A DNA stretch of 27,856 nt from a virus: positions 1 through 27,856 of IMG/VR virus record IMGVR_UViG_3300032134_000014; one strand, 5' to 3'. Positions 8,497 to 16,587 of this stretch are shown in pieces. Position numbers and translations under genes: made by a program. Position 1 is the first letter of the stretch. Each line of letters opens with the position of its first letter. The notes beneath the pieces were generated by a model. It saw nothing but the letters and a program-made list of their open reading frames with translations, was not told the DNA's origin and did not search any database.

Positions 8497-9418
8497 TCTT
8501 GGAGAAAAAGAAACATTTGAAAGGTGGAATGGTAAATTCTACCAAGAATCTGATCTAGATCAGATTGTTTATGCGACAGAAGATACTGTTGTAATGCGAC
8601 CTGATGCTACTCTTGATGGTAAAGGTGTTCCTATTGCATATGTTATTACAAATGCATTTCCCAATGACAACATAAGGAACATTTTGTATTCTATTGAGGA
8701 AACTTCAGTGATGAGAGCAAATTGTTCTGGCCCTATTGATAAAGAAGAAATGGCTGCAAAGGGATTAATTGAAGGAAAAGATTATAAATTACGAAGCCCC
8801 AATTCTTATTATGTAAAAACAAAATCTGGTGGTTGGGGAATGATTGCTTATGCAAATGAAATTAATTCTGTTATGGTTGGTGTAAAAAGAGGACGATTTA
8901 CAGGAAAGATCAATATTTCGAATCCTGATAGGTGGAAAGAATTAAAAGAACTTTGCTATTATAATGAAGAGGCAATGAAGAAAGCTGATCCTGAGTTACA
9001 TCAACGCCAAAGGAAATTTGCAGAAGAAACAATCAGCACAGAACATCGTCATGGCATGATAACAACTTTGAGTGCTAATCGGTATAGTGCATTACAAAGT
9101 AAAGCCATGAGTGTTCATAGTGATGGTAAAGATGTAGAATATACAACTATGTGCTGCTTCCGACAAGGTGATTATGAAGGGGCATACTTATCTTTTCCAA
9201 GGTGGGGAGTGGGATTGGATTTGCCAGATAATAGTGTATGTATTGCAGATTCACAATCTCTGCATTGCGTCACAGATATTCGTGGATCAGGACAACGATT
9301 TACCACAGTAGCATATACTGATCGCTCTTGTGCTACCTTGGGAAACATGGGAAAAAGTGAAAGATTGATTGGAAGATTTGCGAAAAAAGAAATTGGTAAT
9401 TTAGAAGAGTTTATTTGA
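8471..9418 (+). CDS. TET/JBP-like 2OG-Fe(II) dioxygenase (5mC oxidase)
   Basis: Protein of 315 residues. The C-terminal third has the dioxygenase core: H-S-D at about 216-218, a strand G-A-Y-L-S-F-P-R-W, then G-L-D-L-P-D-N-S-V, a distal His in D-S-Q-S-L-H-C-V at about 265, and Arg in G-S-G-Q-R-F-T-T-V-A-Y at about 276. This order and spacing fit TET/JBP nucleic-acid dioxygenases better than prolyl hydroxylases. Phage TET enzymes that oxidise 5mC to 5hmC next to a methyltransferase and glycosyltransferases are known from marine viral DNA. Here the gene overlaps a C5-cytosine methyltransferase by 26 bases, with GAAGGG as ribosome site, and a T4 alpha-glucosyltransferase homologue lies 2 kb on. 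The ~200 N-terminal residues are not recognised. Confidence 0.75.
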   Translation: MKYITAKTDLGEKETFERWNGKFYQESDLDQIVYATEDTVVMRPDATLDGKGVPIAYVITNAFPNDNIRNILYSIEETSVMRANCSGPIDKEEMAAKGLIEGKDYKLRSPNSYYVKTKSGGWGMIAYANEINSVMVGVKRGRFTGKINISNPDRWKELKELCYYNEEAMKKADPELHQRQRKFAEETISTEHRHGMITTLSANRYSALQSKAMSVHSDGKDVEYTTMCCFRQGDYEGAYLSFPRWGVGLDLPDNSVCIADSQSLHCVTDIRGSGQRFTTVAYTDRSCATLGNMGKSERLIGRFAKKEIGNLEEFI

Positions 9419-9426
9419 AAAAATAC

Positions 9427-9455
9427 TTTACAAATACATTATGCTGTAGTATAAT
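9427..9455 (+). promoter_or_regulatory. Sigma70-type promoter for the 9486 gene
   Basis: TTTACA at 9427-9432, a 17-base spacer, then a perfect TATAAT at 9450-9455. Transcription would start near 9462, leaving about 24 bases of leader with an AAAGAGATAA ribosome-site-like stretch before the ATG at 9486. It lies in a 67-base gap, one of the longest in the window, and marks the start of the AT-rich glycosyltransferase block. Confidence 0.7.
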
Positions 9456-9485
9456 ATTGAAACTATATAATAAAGAGATAAAATT

Positions 9486-10928
9486 ATGACCCCTATTATT
9501 GAAGATGAAGACCGATTTGCCAACACACTACTAACAAATTGTGTTGCCGCAATATTAGTATGGAATGATGTTCTACAATGCGATATTTCATATTACTTTA
9601 GAAAAACTTTTGGAAAACCATCTAAGGTGGAAGAACTAAAAAAGTATAGAGGTTCTTCACAGGGTAAGAATAGAGCAAATCCAAAAATTTTAAAAGCAAT
9701 AGAGAAATCATCAAAACCACCAAGGATTAGAGTTTTAGAGCATAATGTTCTTCATCATGATTTAGGTTTTCATGAGCAGAAAGCTGTGATGTTACACAAC
9801 TTTCCAATAGGCGGTCATGACAAGAAGTCAAAAGATTGTTTCAATGAGAAATACCCAACTGATGGCATTTCAAAAGATTGCATGAGGAGTCACATTGCTG
9901 CTGATCTTTTGAGAGAAAAGATAAAGAAGCACCAAGACCCAAATGATGCATTTAAGTTTCCAACTGGCTTTTCAACTAAAGAAGAAATAAAATATTTGAA
10001 AAAAAATAATTTATTCGTGCAAGCTAGATGGGAAAAAGAGGGCAGTAACGATGCAGTTGAATATTACAAAATAAAAATGGAGGAAAAACCATATCCTAAT
10101 GAATGGTTAGGGAAGTTTTGGTTATTAATGCCTAGGGAAGGTAGTAATCAACCAATTGGTACAGGCAGTAATTATCACCCAAGAATTTTAGACGGTAATC
10201 AAAGTGGTGCAGCTTGTATCAGAGTTCCAGATATGCCTGGTTTGAATGATATCAGAATACCATATGAAGATCACTGTCTAATAAACGAAACTGATTTAGA
10301 AACAATAGGTAATGAATTAAATGCAGAGCCGGAGATAAAATCAGATTATGTTGATGATGAGGACATATTAAGAAATTTAAGAAATACATTAGTAAGAAAT
10401 AAATTATTTACGAAGAAAGGAAATCCACAAATTGATCATTATCTGGTGAACAAACTCTTTAAGCCTTTACACAAAACCAACAGAGAAATACGCTGGTATA
10501 AGAATCAAATTAAAAAAGAGTATAAAGAAGAAAAAGAAACAAAAGAACGACTCCAACTAGGATACTATGACTTTCGTGAAACTGCTCTAAAAGATAATGA
10601 TGGAGATAATAATAATAAAAGAAAGTTTGATGAACTTGTAAAACCTATAGGTTTAGGCAAATTTTGCAAATGGCATCAAGTTACTGATGGTTTTGAAGAA
10701 AAAATTTCAAAGAGGATACAGCATGATAAAAATGGAGTCACGCCAAAGAAACTTTTGACCTTTGTAACATTTCCAATGGAAGCTGGTTATCTTAAAAGTA
10801 AGAACGATGATAAATTTTGGGAGTGGGAAATAAAAAAGTTTAGTGAAGTTTGTGAAGTAACAATAGCTTTATTAAATCCAACTGGCAAGGAGTACACTTT
10901 ATTTGACCAATCTAGTATTCCAAGTTAA
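9486..10928 (+). CDS. Unknown 480-residue protein in the modification cassette
   Basis: I do not recognise this protein. It is rich in Lys, Asp and Asn, with no signal peptide or membrane segment. A His-rich stretch, H-N-V-L-H-H-D-L-G-F-H-E-Q-K-A-V at about residues 85-100 and then I-G-G-H, could bind metal, but it fits no motif I can name. A basic/acidic helical stretch near the middle (K-K-E-Y-K-E-E-K-E-T-K-E-R) may be coiled coil. It has its own promoter and overlaps the following glycosyltransferase gene by 26 bases, so the two are probably co-expressed. Its place between the TET-like oxygenase and two glycosyltransferases suggests a role in making or attaching the DNA modification; this is inference from context only. 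Confidence 0.8.
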   Translation: MTPIIEDEDRFANTLLTNCVAAILVWNDVLQCDISYYFRKTFGKPSKVEELKKYRGSSQGKNRANPKILKAIEKSSKPPRIRVLEHNVLHHDLGFHEQKAVMLHNFPIGGHDKKSKDCFNEKYPTDGISKDCMRSHIAADLLREKIKKHQDPNDAFKFPTGFSTKEEIKYLKKNNLFVQARWEKEGSNDAVEYYKIKMEEKPYPNEWLGKFWLLMPREGSNQPIGTGSNYHPRILDGNQSGAACIRVPDMPGLNDIRIPYEDHCLINETDLETIGNELNAEPEIKSDYVDDEDILRNLRNTLVRNKLFTKKGNPQIDHYLVNKLFKPLHKTNREIRWYKNQIKKEYKEEKETKERLQLGYYDFRETALKDNDGDNNNKRKFDELVKPIGLGKFCKWHQVTDGFEEKISKRIQHDKNGVTPKKLLTFVTFPMEAGYLKSKNDDKFWEWEIKKFSEVCEVTIALLNPTGKEYTLFDQSSIPS

Positions 10929-11583
10929 TATAAAACCTAACGGAGTTAAAACTTCTGGCAGAAAAAAGTTTGCATACTCTAATTCTCTTTATGATTTTTC
11001 AAATCAAAGAGCTAAAGATTATGCAGATAAAGTTGGTGCAGATTATTTTTGTTTGAATAACACAGATTGGTTAGGTAACAACTACGCACCTTGCTATCAT
11101 AAGTTGTATGTTTATGAATTACTCAATAAATATGAGAAAGTATTTTACTTAGATTCTGATGCTATAATTACAAAGTTGTGTCCAGATATATTTAAGTATA
11201 GTAAATTTTCAGCTGTGTTAGATAATGCGATACACACTCCAAGTGGTAAAAAAAGATTACAAAGAAAGTTAGATATACATAATATAAAAAAACAACATGA
11301 TTATTTTTGTAGTGGAGTAATACTATTTGATAAAAAGTTTTTACAAACAACTAAACAATATTGGAAAGATGAATTAGATTATTGGAAAGACATTAAAAAT
11401 GGCCAACATGACCAATCTACACTTAATGTATTGATTTCAAAATACTATGGAAAATACAATTTATTAGATGCAGATTGGGGTGCTCATTGGAAAATTGGTA
11501 AATTCATAAAACACTATAGTGGGCCCACACAAACATCAGAATGGACAGAAGAAAAGTTTTTGAGTTGGGAAGAAAAAATATGA
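10903..11583 (+). CDS. Glycosyltransferase, GT8/glycogenin-like
   Basis: Protein of 226 residues with a GT-A-type layout: first strand N-L-V-F-Q-V-N-I, then a D-Y-F-C-L-N strand, Y-A-P-C-Y-H-K-L-Y-V, and F-Y-L-D-S-D-A-I-I with the metal/nucleotide-sugar D-x-D at about residues 84-86. Later come F-C-S-G-V-I-L-F and H-D-Q-S-T-L-N, both typical of GT8-like enzymes. It would move a sugar from a nucleotide sugar to an unknown acceptor. The TTG start at 10903 is supported by AAGGAG 10 bases upstream and by the protein beginning at its first strand. It overlaps the neighbours on both sides (ATGA with the next). It could add a second sugar to glucosylated 5hmC, or act on a host glycan. Confidence 0.8.
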   Translation: MTNLVFQVNIKPNGVKTSGRKKFAYSNSLYDFSNQRAKDYADKVGADYFCLNNTDWLGNNYAPCYHKLYVYELLNKYEKVFYLDSDAIITKLCPDIFKYSKFSAVLDNAIHTPSGKKRLQRKLDIHNIKKQHDYFCSGVILFDKKFLQTTKQYWKDELDYWKDIKNGQHDQSTLNVLISKYYGKYNLLDADWGAHWKIGKFIKHYSGPTQTSEWTEEKFLSWEEKI

Positions 11584-12755
11584 AAGTGGCTATTGTTCTT
11601 GGCAGAGGCATCGAAGGGTGCGGTGTTACAAAATACACCGTAGAGCTAGAAAGATGGTTACTTAATAATTCTTATAATCCTACAATATATGCATCTAAAG
11701 ATAAAAAATGGTCTAGGAATGATGCACATAAAATTAAAAACTTAGTTCATGTTCGTTTTGATAAAGATAGTTTTGATGAAGTATATGAGGGGTGTAGAAG
11801 TTCTGATATAATAATTTTTAATTCGTTACCATCTATAGGCCACAGTAAAAGATGTCAAGATAATTTTGCAAAACTTTTAAATTTAAGTGTTTGTAAAATC
11901 TTAATACAACACGACCATAATAAATCTTCATTAAAGAGAAATGCTCTACTACAAGATTCATATGAAAAATCAGATATACTATTTGCACATTCCACCACAG
12001 GAGATTTTGCTGATATGGTAAATACTCCAAATCTATTTGACATGAGAGATAGAAAAATTAATCTGATGCAGCCAGGTATATCATTTGTAGATTATGAAAA
12101 GTATTATAAGCCTATTAGTGAGCAAGACAAAAACCATCACAAATGGATAGGTAGAACTGCAAGATGGAAAGGTTATGATTTAATGTTTAATTTTCATAAC
12201 AACTATCTTAAAGATTTAAACCAACTAACTACTTTTGAGGGTATTGAGAAAAGTCCAGTTTTTATAGAGTTTAAAAATGAATACGAGTTTTATGATGAAT
12301 TAGGACAAAGCCCAGAAGATATTAATTATCAAGAAAGGTATGGAAAAAAACCAACTGTTTTTTCTCAATATATAAATTCAGAATTATTAGACAGATTATC
12401 CAAATGTGGTTTTGGATATCAACTAAGTATATTGGATAATAGATTTATAGAAAAGTCTTTAGAATTTACTCACTTAGAAATTGTTGCTGTAGGCGCAATA
12501 CCAATATTTAGAAAAGAGTATGGTGATGCTTGTATTCACCGTCATTATGATAAACCTCTAACAGAATTAGATAGTGGGACAGTGTGGTTATCTAATGATA
12601 ATATGGAAGAATGTAAAAACTTAATAGACGAATTATTAAATGATGATATTTTGAGAGATGAGTATAGAAATAAAGCATTTGAATTTTATTCCCATTATGA
12701 TTCTAAATATGTCATGGTTGATTTGATGAAAATTGTGGATGGTACAAAATGCTAG
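11580..12755 (+). CDS. agt: DNA alpha-glucosyltransferase (T4 alpha-GT homologue)
   Basis: Protein of 391 residues (T4 alpha-GT has about 400) that matches the T4 enzyme along its length. The N-terminus G-R-G-I-E-G-C-G-V-T-K parallels T4 A-R-G-L-E-G-C-G-V-T-K. Q-H-D-H at about 110-113 is shared, as are W-I-G-R-T-x-x-W-K-G at about 189-198, Y-I-N-S-E-x-L-x-R and G-F-G-Y-Q-L-S near 264-283, S-L-E-[FY]-T-H-L-E at about 293-300, and P-L-T-x-x-D-S-G. T4 alpha-GT transfers glucose from UDP-glucose to 5-hydroxymethylcytosine in DNA (GT-B fold). Start: ATG at 11580 overlapping the previous stop, with GGGA upstream; the in-frame ATG at 11541 would add 13 residues not seen in T4. AT-rich codon use. Confidence 0.92.
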   Translation: MKVAIVLGRGIEGCGVTKYTVELERWLLNNSYNPTIYASKDKKWSRNDAHKIKNLVHVRFDKDSFDEVYEGCRSSDIIIFNSLPSIGHSKRCQDNFAKLLNLSVCKILIQHDHNKSSLKRNALLQDSYEKSDILFAHSTTGDFADMVNTPNLFDMRDRKINLMQPGISFVDYEKYYKPISEQDKNHHKWIGRTARWKGYDLMFNFHNNYLKDLNQLTTFEGIEKSPVFIEFKNEYEFYDELGQSPEDINYQERYGKKPTVFSQYINSELLDRLSKCGFGYQLSILDNRFIEKSLEFTHLEIVAVGAIPIFRKEYGDACIHRHYDKPLTELDSGTVWLSNDNMEECKNLIDELLNDDILRDEYRNKAFEFYSHYDSKYVMVDLMKIVDGTKC

Positions 12756-12782
12756 AATTAAATACAACAGAAGGGTTTATGA

Positions 12783-13805
12783 ATGAGTGATTTTTTAAAA
12801 AATGTAATTAAGGATGTAGGAAATGAATATGCATCTTTGGTGATTGACGGTGTAGAAGCGGGTGATGTAGATTCCTTCATAGATACGGGCTCTTACATTT
12901 TCAACGGACTACTATCTGGTTCGCTTTACGGTGGACTGGCTGCTAATAAAATTACTGCTCTTGCGGGGGAGAGTGCAACTGGTAAGACTTACTTTCTTAT
13001 GGGCATTGTTAAAAACTTTCTTGACAAAGACCCCAATGCTGGTGTAATTTACTTTGAAAGTGAATCTGCAATCACAAAGCAGATGGTAATGGACAGGGGT
13101 ATAGACCCTAATCGTATGGTCATGATGCCTGTGACAACCGTACAGGAATTTCGTACACAATCTCTAAAGGTTCTGGACTCGTATCTTGCACAGAATGAAG
13201 CAGACAAAAAACCTTTATTCTTATGTCTTGATTCACTTGGTATGCTGTCTACTACCAAAGAAGTAGAAGATACTGCTGATGGTAAAGAGACAAGAGATAT
13301 GACAAGGGCCCAAATCCTTAAAGCTACATTTCGTGTGTTGACTTTGAAGCTGGGTCGTGCCAAGGTTCCTATGGTTGTCACTAATCATACCTATGATGTT
13401 GTTGGTTCCATGTTTCCTCAAAAAGAAATGGGTGGAGGCTCTGGTTTGAAATATGCTGCATCATCTATCATCTATCTGTCCAAAAGGAAAGAGAAAGACG
13501 GTACAGAGATTGTTGGTAATATTATTCATTGCAAGAATCATAAATCACGTTTGACTGTAGAGAATAAGATGGTTGATGTTCGTTTGACATATGACAAAGG
13601 ACTTGATAGATATTATGGTTTGTTAGAACTTGCAGCGAAGTATGAGATATTCAAGAAATTGGCAACACGATACGAGTTGCCTGATGGGATGAAGCAATAT
13701 GGTAAAACAATTTTGAACAATCCAGAAACATATTTTACTGAAGAGATTATGCAAAAATTAGAAACTGCTGCAATGAAAGAATTTAAGTATGCTACAAGTG
13801 ATTGA
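12783..13805 (+). CDS. uvsX: UvsX recombinase (RecA-like)
   Basis: Strand-exchange ATPase for phage recombination and recombination-dependent replication, 340 residues (T4 UvsX has about 390). Walker A is G-E-S-A-T-G-K-T at about 62-69, unlike T4's G-P-S-K-S-F-K-S and nearer classical RecA. Shared T4 features are V-I-Y-F-E-S-E at the glutamate strand, [10 protein letters not shown] (Walker B), D-M-T-R-A-Q, V-V-T-N-H-T-Y and [10 protein letters not shown]. The C-terminal region is shorter than in T4 and lacks its long acidic tail. AGAAGGG precedes the ATG. The 3' end overlaps the next gene by 17 bases. Confidence 0.95.
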   Translation: MSDFLKNVIKDVGNEYASLVIDGVEAGDVDSFIDTGSYIFNGLLSGSLYGGLAANKITALAGESATGKTYFLMGIVKNFLDKDPNAGVIYFESESAITKQMVMDRGIDPNRMVMMPVTTVQEFRTQSLKVLDSYLAQNEADKKPLFLCLDSLGMLSTTKEVEDTADGKETRDMTRAQILKATFRVLTLKLGRAKVPMVVTNHTYDVVGSMFPQKEMGGGSGLKYAASSIIYLSKRKEKDGTEIVGNIIHCKNHKSRLTVENKMVDVRLTYDKGLDRYYGLLELAAKYEIFKKLATRYELPDGMKQYGKTILNNPETYFTEEIMQKLETAAMKEFKYATSD

Positions 13806-14316
13806 GAATTGTTGCTCTACATCATACCTTGATATGCTAAAATTTGCTGCAATGAATAGCGCAAATTGGAATCTCAAATATCCAATTGGTATGCCATTTG
13901 AAGATAAACACCTTAAACTTGATGTTATAGAAAATGAACCAGTAGATGAAATGTTAGCTGGAATGGCAATGGGACTTCTTATTCAGATTTATGAATCAAA
14001 AACATATGATGGTATTGCAAGTAAAGATTTGTTTTATCCAGAGGTTTCGTATTGCGGCATAAGTATGAAGGACAGACATAGGCTAGATAATAGACATATT
14101 GACCATGAGCATGATACGGATTACATCAAGATTGTTGGGTTGCTAAACAGTAATTGGAATTCCAAAGACGGTGGATTATTTTTGCATGGTGATGAATCAA
14201 TTCCTATGGTTCCTACTCATTTTGTTGTGTTTGATCCAAGAGTTCAACATTGCGCTTCTGAAATTACTACGCATGAAAAGCGTTTGGGAATTGATTTCAC
14301 AGTAAAGAAAAAATAA
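13789..14316 (+). CDS. 2OG-Fe(II) oxygenase-like protein after uvsX
   Basis: Protein of 175 residues with R-H-I-D at about 102-105 (H-x-D metal site), the strand [10 protein letters not shown], a D-G-G-L-F-L-H-G turn, [10 protein letters not shown] with distal His at about 154, and E-K-R-L-G-I-D with Arg at about 165. This is the compact 2OG-dioxygenase core common in T4-like marine phages. The substrate is unknown. It overlaps uvsX by 17 bases, and its last base is the first base of the next gene, so it belongs to the uvsX-41 operon. Confidence 0.75.
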   Translation: MLQVIENCCSTSYLDMLKFAAMNSANWNLKYPIGMPFEDKHLKLDVIENEPVDEMLAGMAMGLLIQIYESKTYDGIASKDLFYPEVSYCGISMKDRHRLDNRHIDHEHDTDYIKIVGLLNSNWNSKDGGLFLHGDESIPMVPTHFVVFDPRVQHCASEITTHEKRLGIDFTVKKK

Positions 14317-14867
14317 TGGACAATTTTGTTAGAATTTATAATGATGTGATGACAGAGGAGAAGTGCCAATATTTTGTAGACAAATTTGAAGCCCATCCAG
14401 AAATGCAGGAACTTCAAAATAATAGTCAAGGCAAAACTTTGACTATGATGAATTTAATGTCCTCTCCCGACACTCCATTTAAAGAAGATTTGAATTTTCT
14501 TAGCAATTTATTCATGGAAAATGTTGAGAAATATAAAGAAGATTGTCGTATAAAACCATTTCAGTTTCCAGAAAAATTTGGTGTAGAAGCATATAAAATT
14601 AAACGATATCTGCCGAATACAACAGATGAGTTTCCTGCTCATGTAGATGTTAGAGACTATGCAACGGCTAGACGTTTTCTGGTTATGTTTGTATATCTCA
14701 CAGATAATTATGCAGGGCAAACAGAGTTAGAAGTCCTAGCTGGTTCGTCGCCTTGTAGAAGTGGTTCTATTTTACTTTTTCCTCCACTGTGGCCTTGGAT
14801 ACATGCTGGAAAAGCGCCTGTGAAAAATCCAAAATATATCATAGGAAGCTATTTACAATATGTCTGA
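14316..14867 (+). CDS. 2OG-Fe(II) oxygenase, prolyl-4-hydroxylase-like
   Basis: Protein of 183 residues with F-P-A-H-V-D at about 106-111 (H-x-D), R-F-L-V-M-F-V-Y-L-T-D, a S-G-S-I-L-L-F-P-P strand, W-I-H-A-G with distal His at about 163, and N-P-K-Y-I-I-G-S-Y, where Lys at about 173 stands where prolyl 4-hydroxylases use Lys for the 2OG carboxylate. All expected residues are present, so it is probably active. Protein substrate (proline) or another target cannot be told. It overlaps the genes on both sides (1 base upstream, 8 bases downstream). Confidence 0.8.
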   Translation: MDNFVRIYNDVMTEEKCQYFVDKFEAHPEMQELQNNSQGKTLTMMNLMSSPDTPFKEDLNFLSNLFMENVEKYKEDCRIKPFQFPEKFGVEAYKIKRYLPNTTDEFPAHVDVRDYATARRFLVMFVYLTDNYAGQTELEVLAGSSPCRSGSILLFPPLWPWIHAGKAPVKNPKYIIGSYLQYV

Positions 14868-15168
14868 TATAAAGAATAGGTATACATTCGTTTCACAGGA
14901 AGAAGAGGATTTTGCTTCCATCATGATTAAGGATGGCAAGTTCAAGGATGTAATATATAATTATGGTAAGGTATCAATTCCAGAAGAAGATAATTTAAAT
15001 GAAGATGGAACCTTGCCTTTTCGTTTTGAATATACTATAATAGACAATGTAGGAATTCCAAGAGACAATTTTGATGAAGAGTTCTTTACTCTCATTGGTG
15101 ATATTTTAGTTGATATCATACATGAGCAATCAGAGGAAGATAATGTTAAATATGTCACAGACGATTGA
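14860..15168 (+). CDS. Small acidic unknown protein before gene 41
   Basis: Protein of 102 residues, strongly acidic, with D/E-rich runs at the start (S-Q-E-E-E-D-F), middle (I-P-E-E-D-N-L-N-E-D-G) and end (E-Q-S-E-E-D). I do not recognise it. The C-terminal half (E-E-F-F-T-L-I-G-D-I-L-V-D-I-I) looks helical. Its 5' end overlaps the oxygenase gene by 8 bases and its 3' end overlaps the helicase start by 26 bases, which suggests it is translated with gene 41. A role as a small replication or helicase accessory is possible from position only. Confidence 0.7.
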   Translation: MSDIKNRYTFVSQEEEDFASIMIKDGKFKDVIYNYGKVSIPEEDNLNEDGTLPFRFEYTIIDNVGIPRDNFDEEFFTLIGDILVDIIHEQSEEDNVKYVTDD

Positions 15169-16525
15169 ACGAACAACTCTAACACAACTTGTAACCAATG
15201 AGCAATATGCTCGTAAAGTATTGCCGTTCATGAAGAGAGATTATTTCTCTGATAGAACAGAGAGAACCATCTTTGAAGAGATAACAAAATTTGTAGATAA
15301 ATATAATAAAATTCCAACGCAGACTTCTCTGGAAATTGAGGTGCAGGGAAGAAAAGATTTAAATGAGGATGATTATAAAAAAGTTGTTGCTGTCATTCAG
15401 ACACTCAGCTCTACTGATGTAGATTTTGATTGGTTAGTAGATACTACAGAAAAGTTTTGTAAAGATAAGGCGGTGTACAATGCTATTGTTGAAGGCATAT
15501 CTATTATTGAAGGAAAAGATAAGGATCGTGGGCCAGATGCTATTCCTAGTATACTTACTGATGCCTTGGCTGTTGGTTTCGATAATGCTGTTGGTCATGA
15601 TTACCTTGATGATTCTGAATCACGATTCGATTATTACCATACGGTAGAAGAGAAGATTCCATTTGATTTAGAATTTTTCAATAAAATAACCAAAGGTGGA
15701 CTTCCACCCAAAACTCTAAACATTGCTCTTGCAGGCACAGGTGTTGGTAAAAGTTTGTTTATGTGTCATGTTGCAGCAAACTGTCTTAGTCAAGGTAAGA
15801 ATGTACTTTACATCACCTTGGAGATGGCAGAGGAGAGGATTGCAGAACGTATTGATGCAAACCTTATGAATATCTCTATGGAAGATTTGCATGATTTACC
15901 CAAGCAGATGTTTGACAACAAAATTGCCAAGATTATCAAATCAACTTCTGGTAAACTTATCGTCAAAGAATATCCAACTGCATCAGCTCACTCTGCACAT
16001 TTTAGAGGGCTGATTAAAGAATTGGCAATCAAGAAGTCATTTAAACCAGATATTGTTTTCATAGATTATTTGAACATTTGTGCATCTAGTCGATTTAAAG
16101 GAGCGCAAAATGTTAACTCTTACATGTATATCAAGTCGATTGCAGAGGAACTTAGGGGATTGGCAGTTGAAACAAATGTTCCAATTATGTCGGCAACACA
16201 AACCACTAGATCAGGTTTCTCCAACTCAGATGTTGGTCTTGAAGATACGTCTGAAAGTTTTGGCTTACCCGCTACTGCTGATCTCATGTTTGCACTCATT
16301 TCTAACGAAGAACTTGATGAGCTCAACCAAATCGCAGTCAAGCAACTCAAGAACAGGTACAACGATCTAACAGTAAATAAACGATTTGTCATTGGAATTG
16401 ATCGTGCAAAAATGAGATTGTTTGATATTAAAGTATCTGAGCAAGATAGCCTTGTAGATAGTGGTCAAGAAGACTTCACAGAACCCGTGTTTGACAACAC
16501 AGACTTTGGCGGTTTCAAAGTATGA
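15143..16525 (+). CDS. 41: Replicative DNA helicase gp41 (DnaB family)
   Basis: Hexameric 5'-3' helicase that unwinds the fork and works with primase; about 460 residues (T4 gp41 has 475). The N-terminal domain begins L-T-Q-L-V-T-N-E-Q-Y-A. The RecA core has F-N-K-I-T-K-G-G, Walker A A-G-T-G-V-G-K-S, N-V-L-Y-I-T-L-E-M-A-E-E, F-I-D-Y-L-N-I (Walker B), S-A-T-Q-T-T and G-L-P-A-T-A-D-L-M, all close to T4 gp41. Three starts are possible: TTG 15110, ATG 15143 and ATG 15152. I chose 15143 because GAGGA at 15133-15137 is correctly spaced; 15152 is the next best. Transcription probably continues from uvsX. Confidence 0.95.
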   Translation: MLNMSQTIERTTLTQLVTNEQYARKVLPFMKRDYFSDRTERTIFEEITKFVDKYNKIPTQTSLEIEVQGRKDLNEDDYKKVVAVIQTLSSTDVDFDWLVDTTEKFCKDKAVYNAIVEGISIIEGKDKDRGPDAIPSILTDALAVGFDNAVGHDYLDDSESRFDYYHTVEEKIPFDLEFFNKITKGGLPPKTLNIALAGTGVGKSLFMCHVAANCLSQGKNVLYITLEMAEERIAERIDANLMNISMEDLHDLPKQMFDNKIAKIIKSTSGKLIVKEYPTASAHSAHFRGLIKELAIKKSFKPDIVFIDYLNICASSRFKGAQNVNSYMYIKSIAEELRGLAVETNVPIMSATQTTRSGFSNSDVGLEDTSESFGLPATADLMFALISNEELDELNQIAVKQLKNRYNDLTVNKRFVIGIDRAKMRLFDIKVSEQDSLVDSGQEDFTEPVFDNTDFGGFKV

Positions 16526-16526
16526 C

Positions 16527-16559
16527 TTGACATTCACCAAACTCTGTGTTATATAAATA
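16527..16559 (+). promoter_or_regulatory. T4-type late promoter with an added TTGACA
   Basis: The octamer TATAAATA at 16552-16559 is exactly the T4 late-promoter sequence recognised through gp55, and I found no other exact copy in the window. A TTGACA sits at 16527-16532. With a 17-base spacer it would pair with TATATA at 16550-16555, so the site might also serve host sigma70. Transcription would start near 16565, leaving a short leader that includes GGAG at 16577-16580 before the ATG at 16588. It marks the switch from replication genes to head-type genes. Confidence 0.75.
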
Positions 16560-16587
16560 GTTTAAACATTACGCATGGAGATATTGA

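Noticed and set aside
11541-11579. Upstream ATG for the alpha-glucosyltransferase
   Set aside because: It would add 13 residues absent from T4 alpha-GT and overlap the previous gene more; the ATG at 11580 has a ribosome site and an ATGA overlap.
12749-12790. 13-codon ORF ([13 protein letters not shown]) between the alpha-glucosyltransferase and uvsX
   Set aside because: No clear ribosome site and no support beyond an ATG; it overlaps the uvsX start and is probably chance, though coupling is possible.
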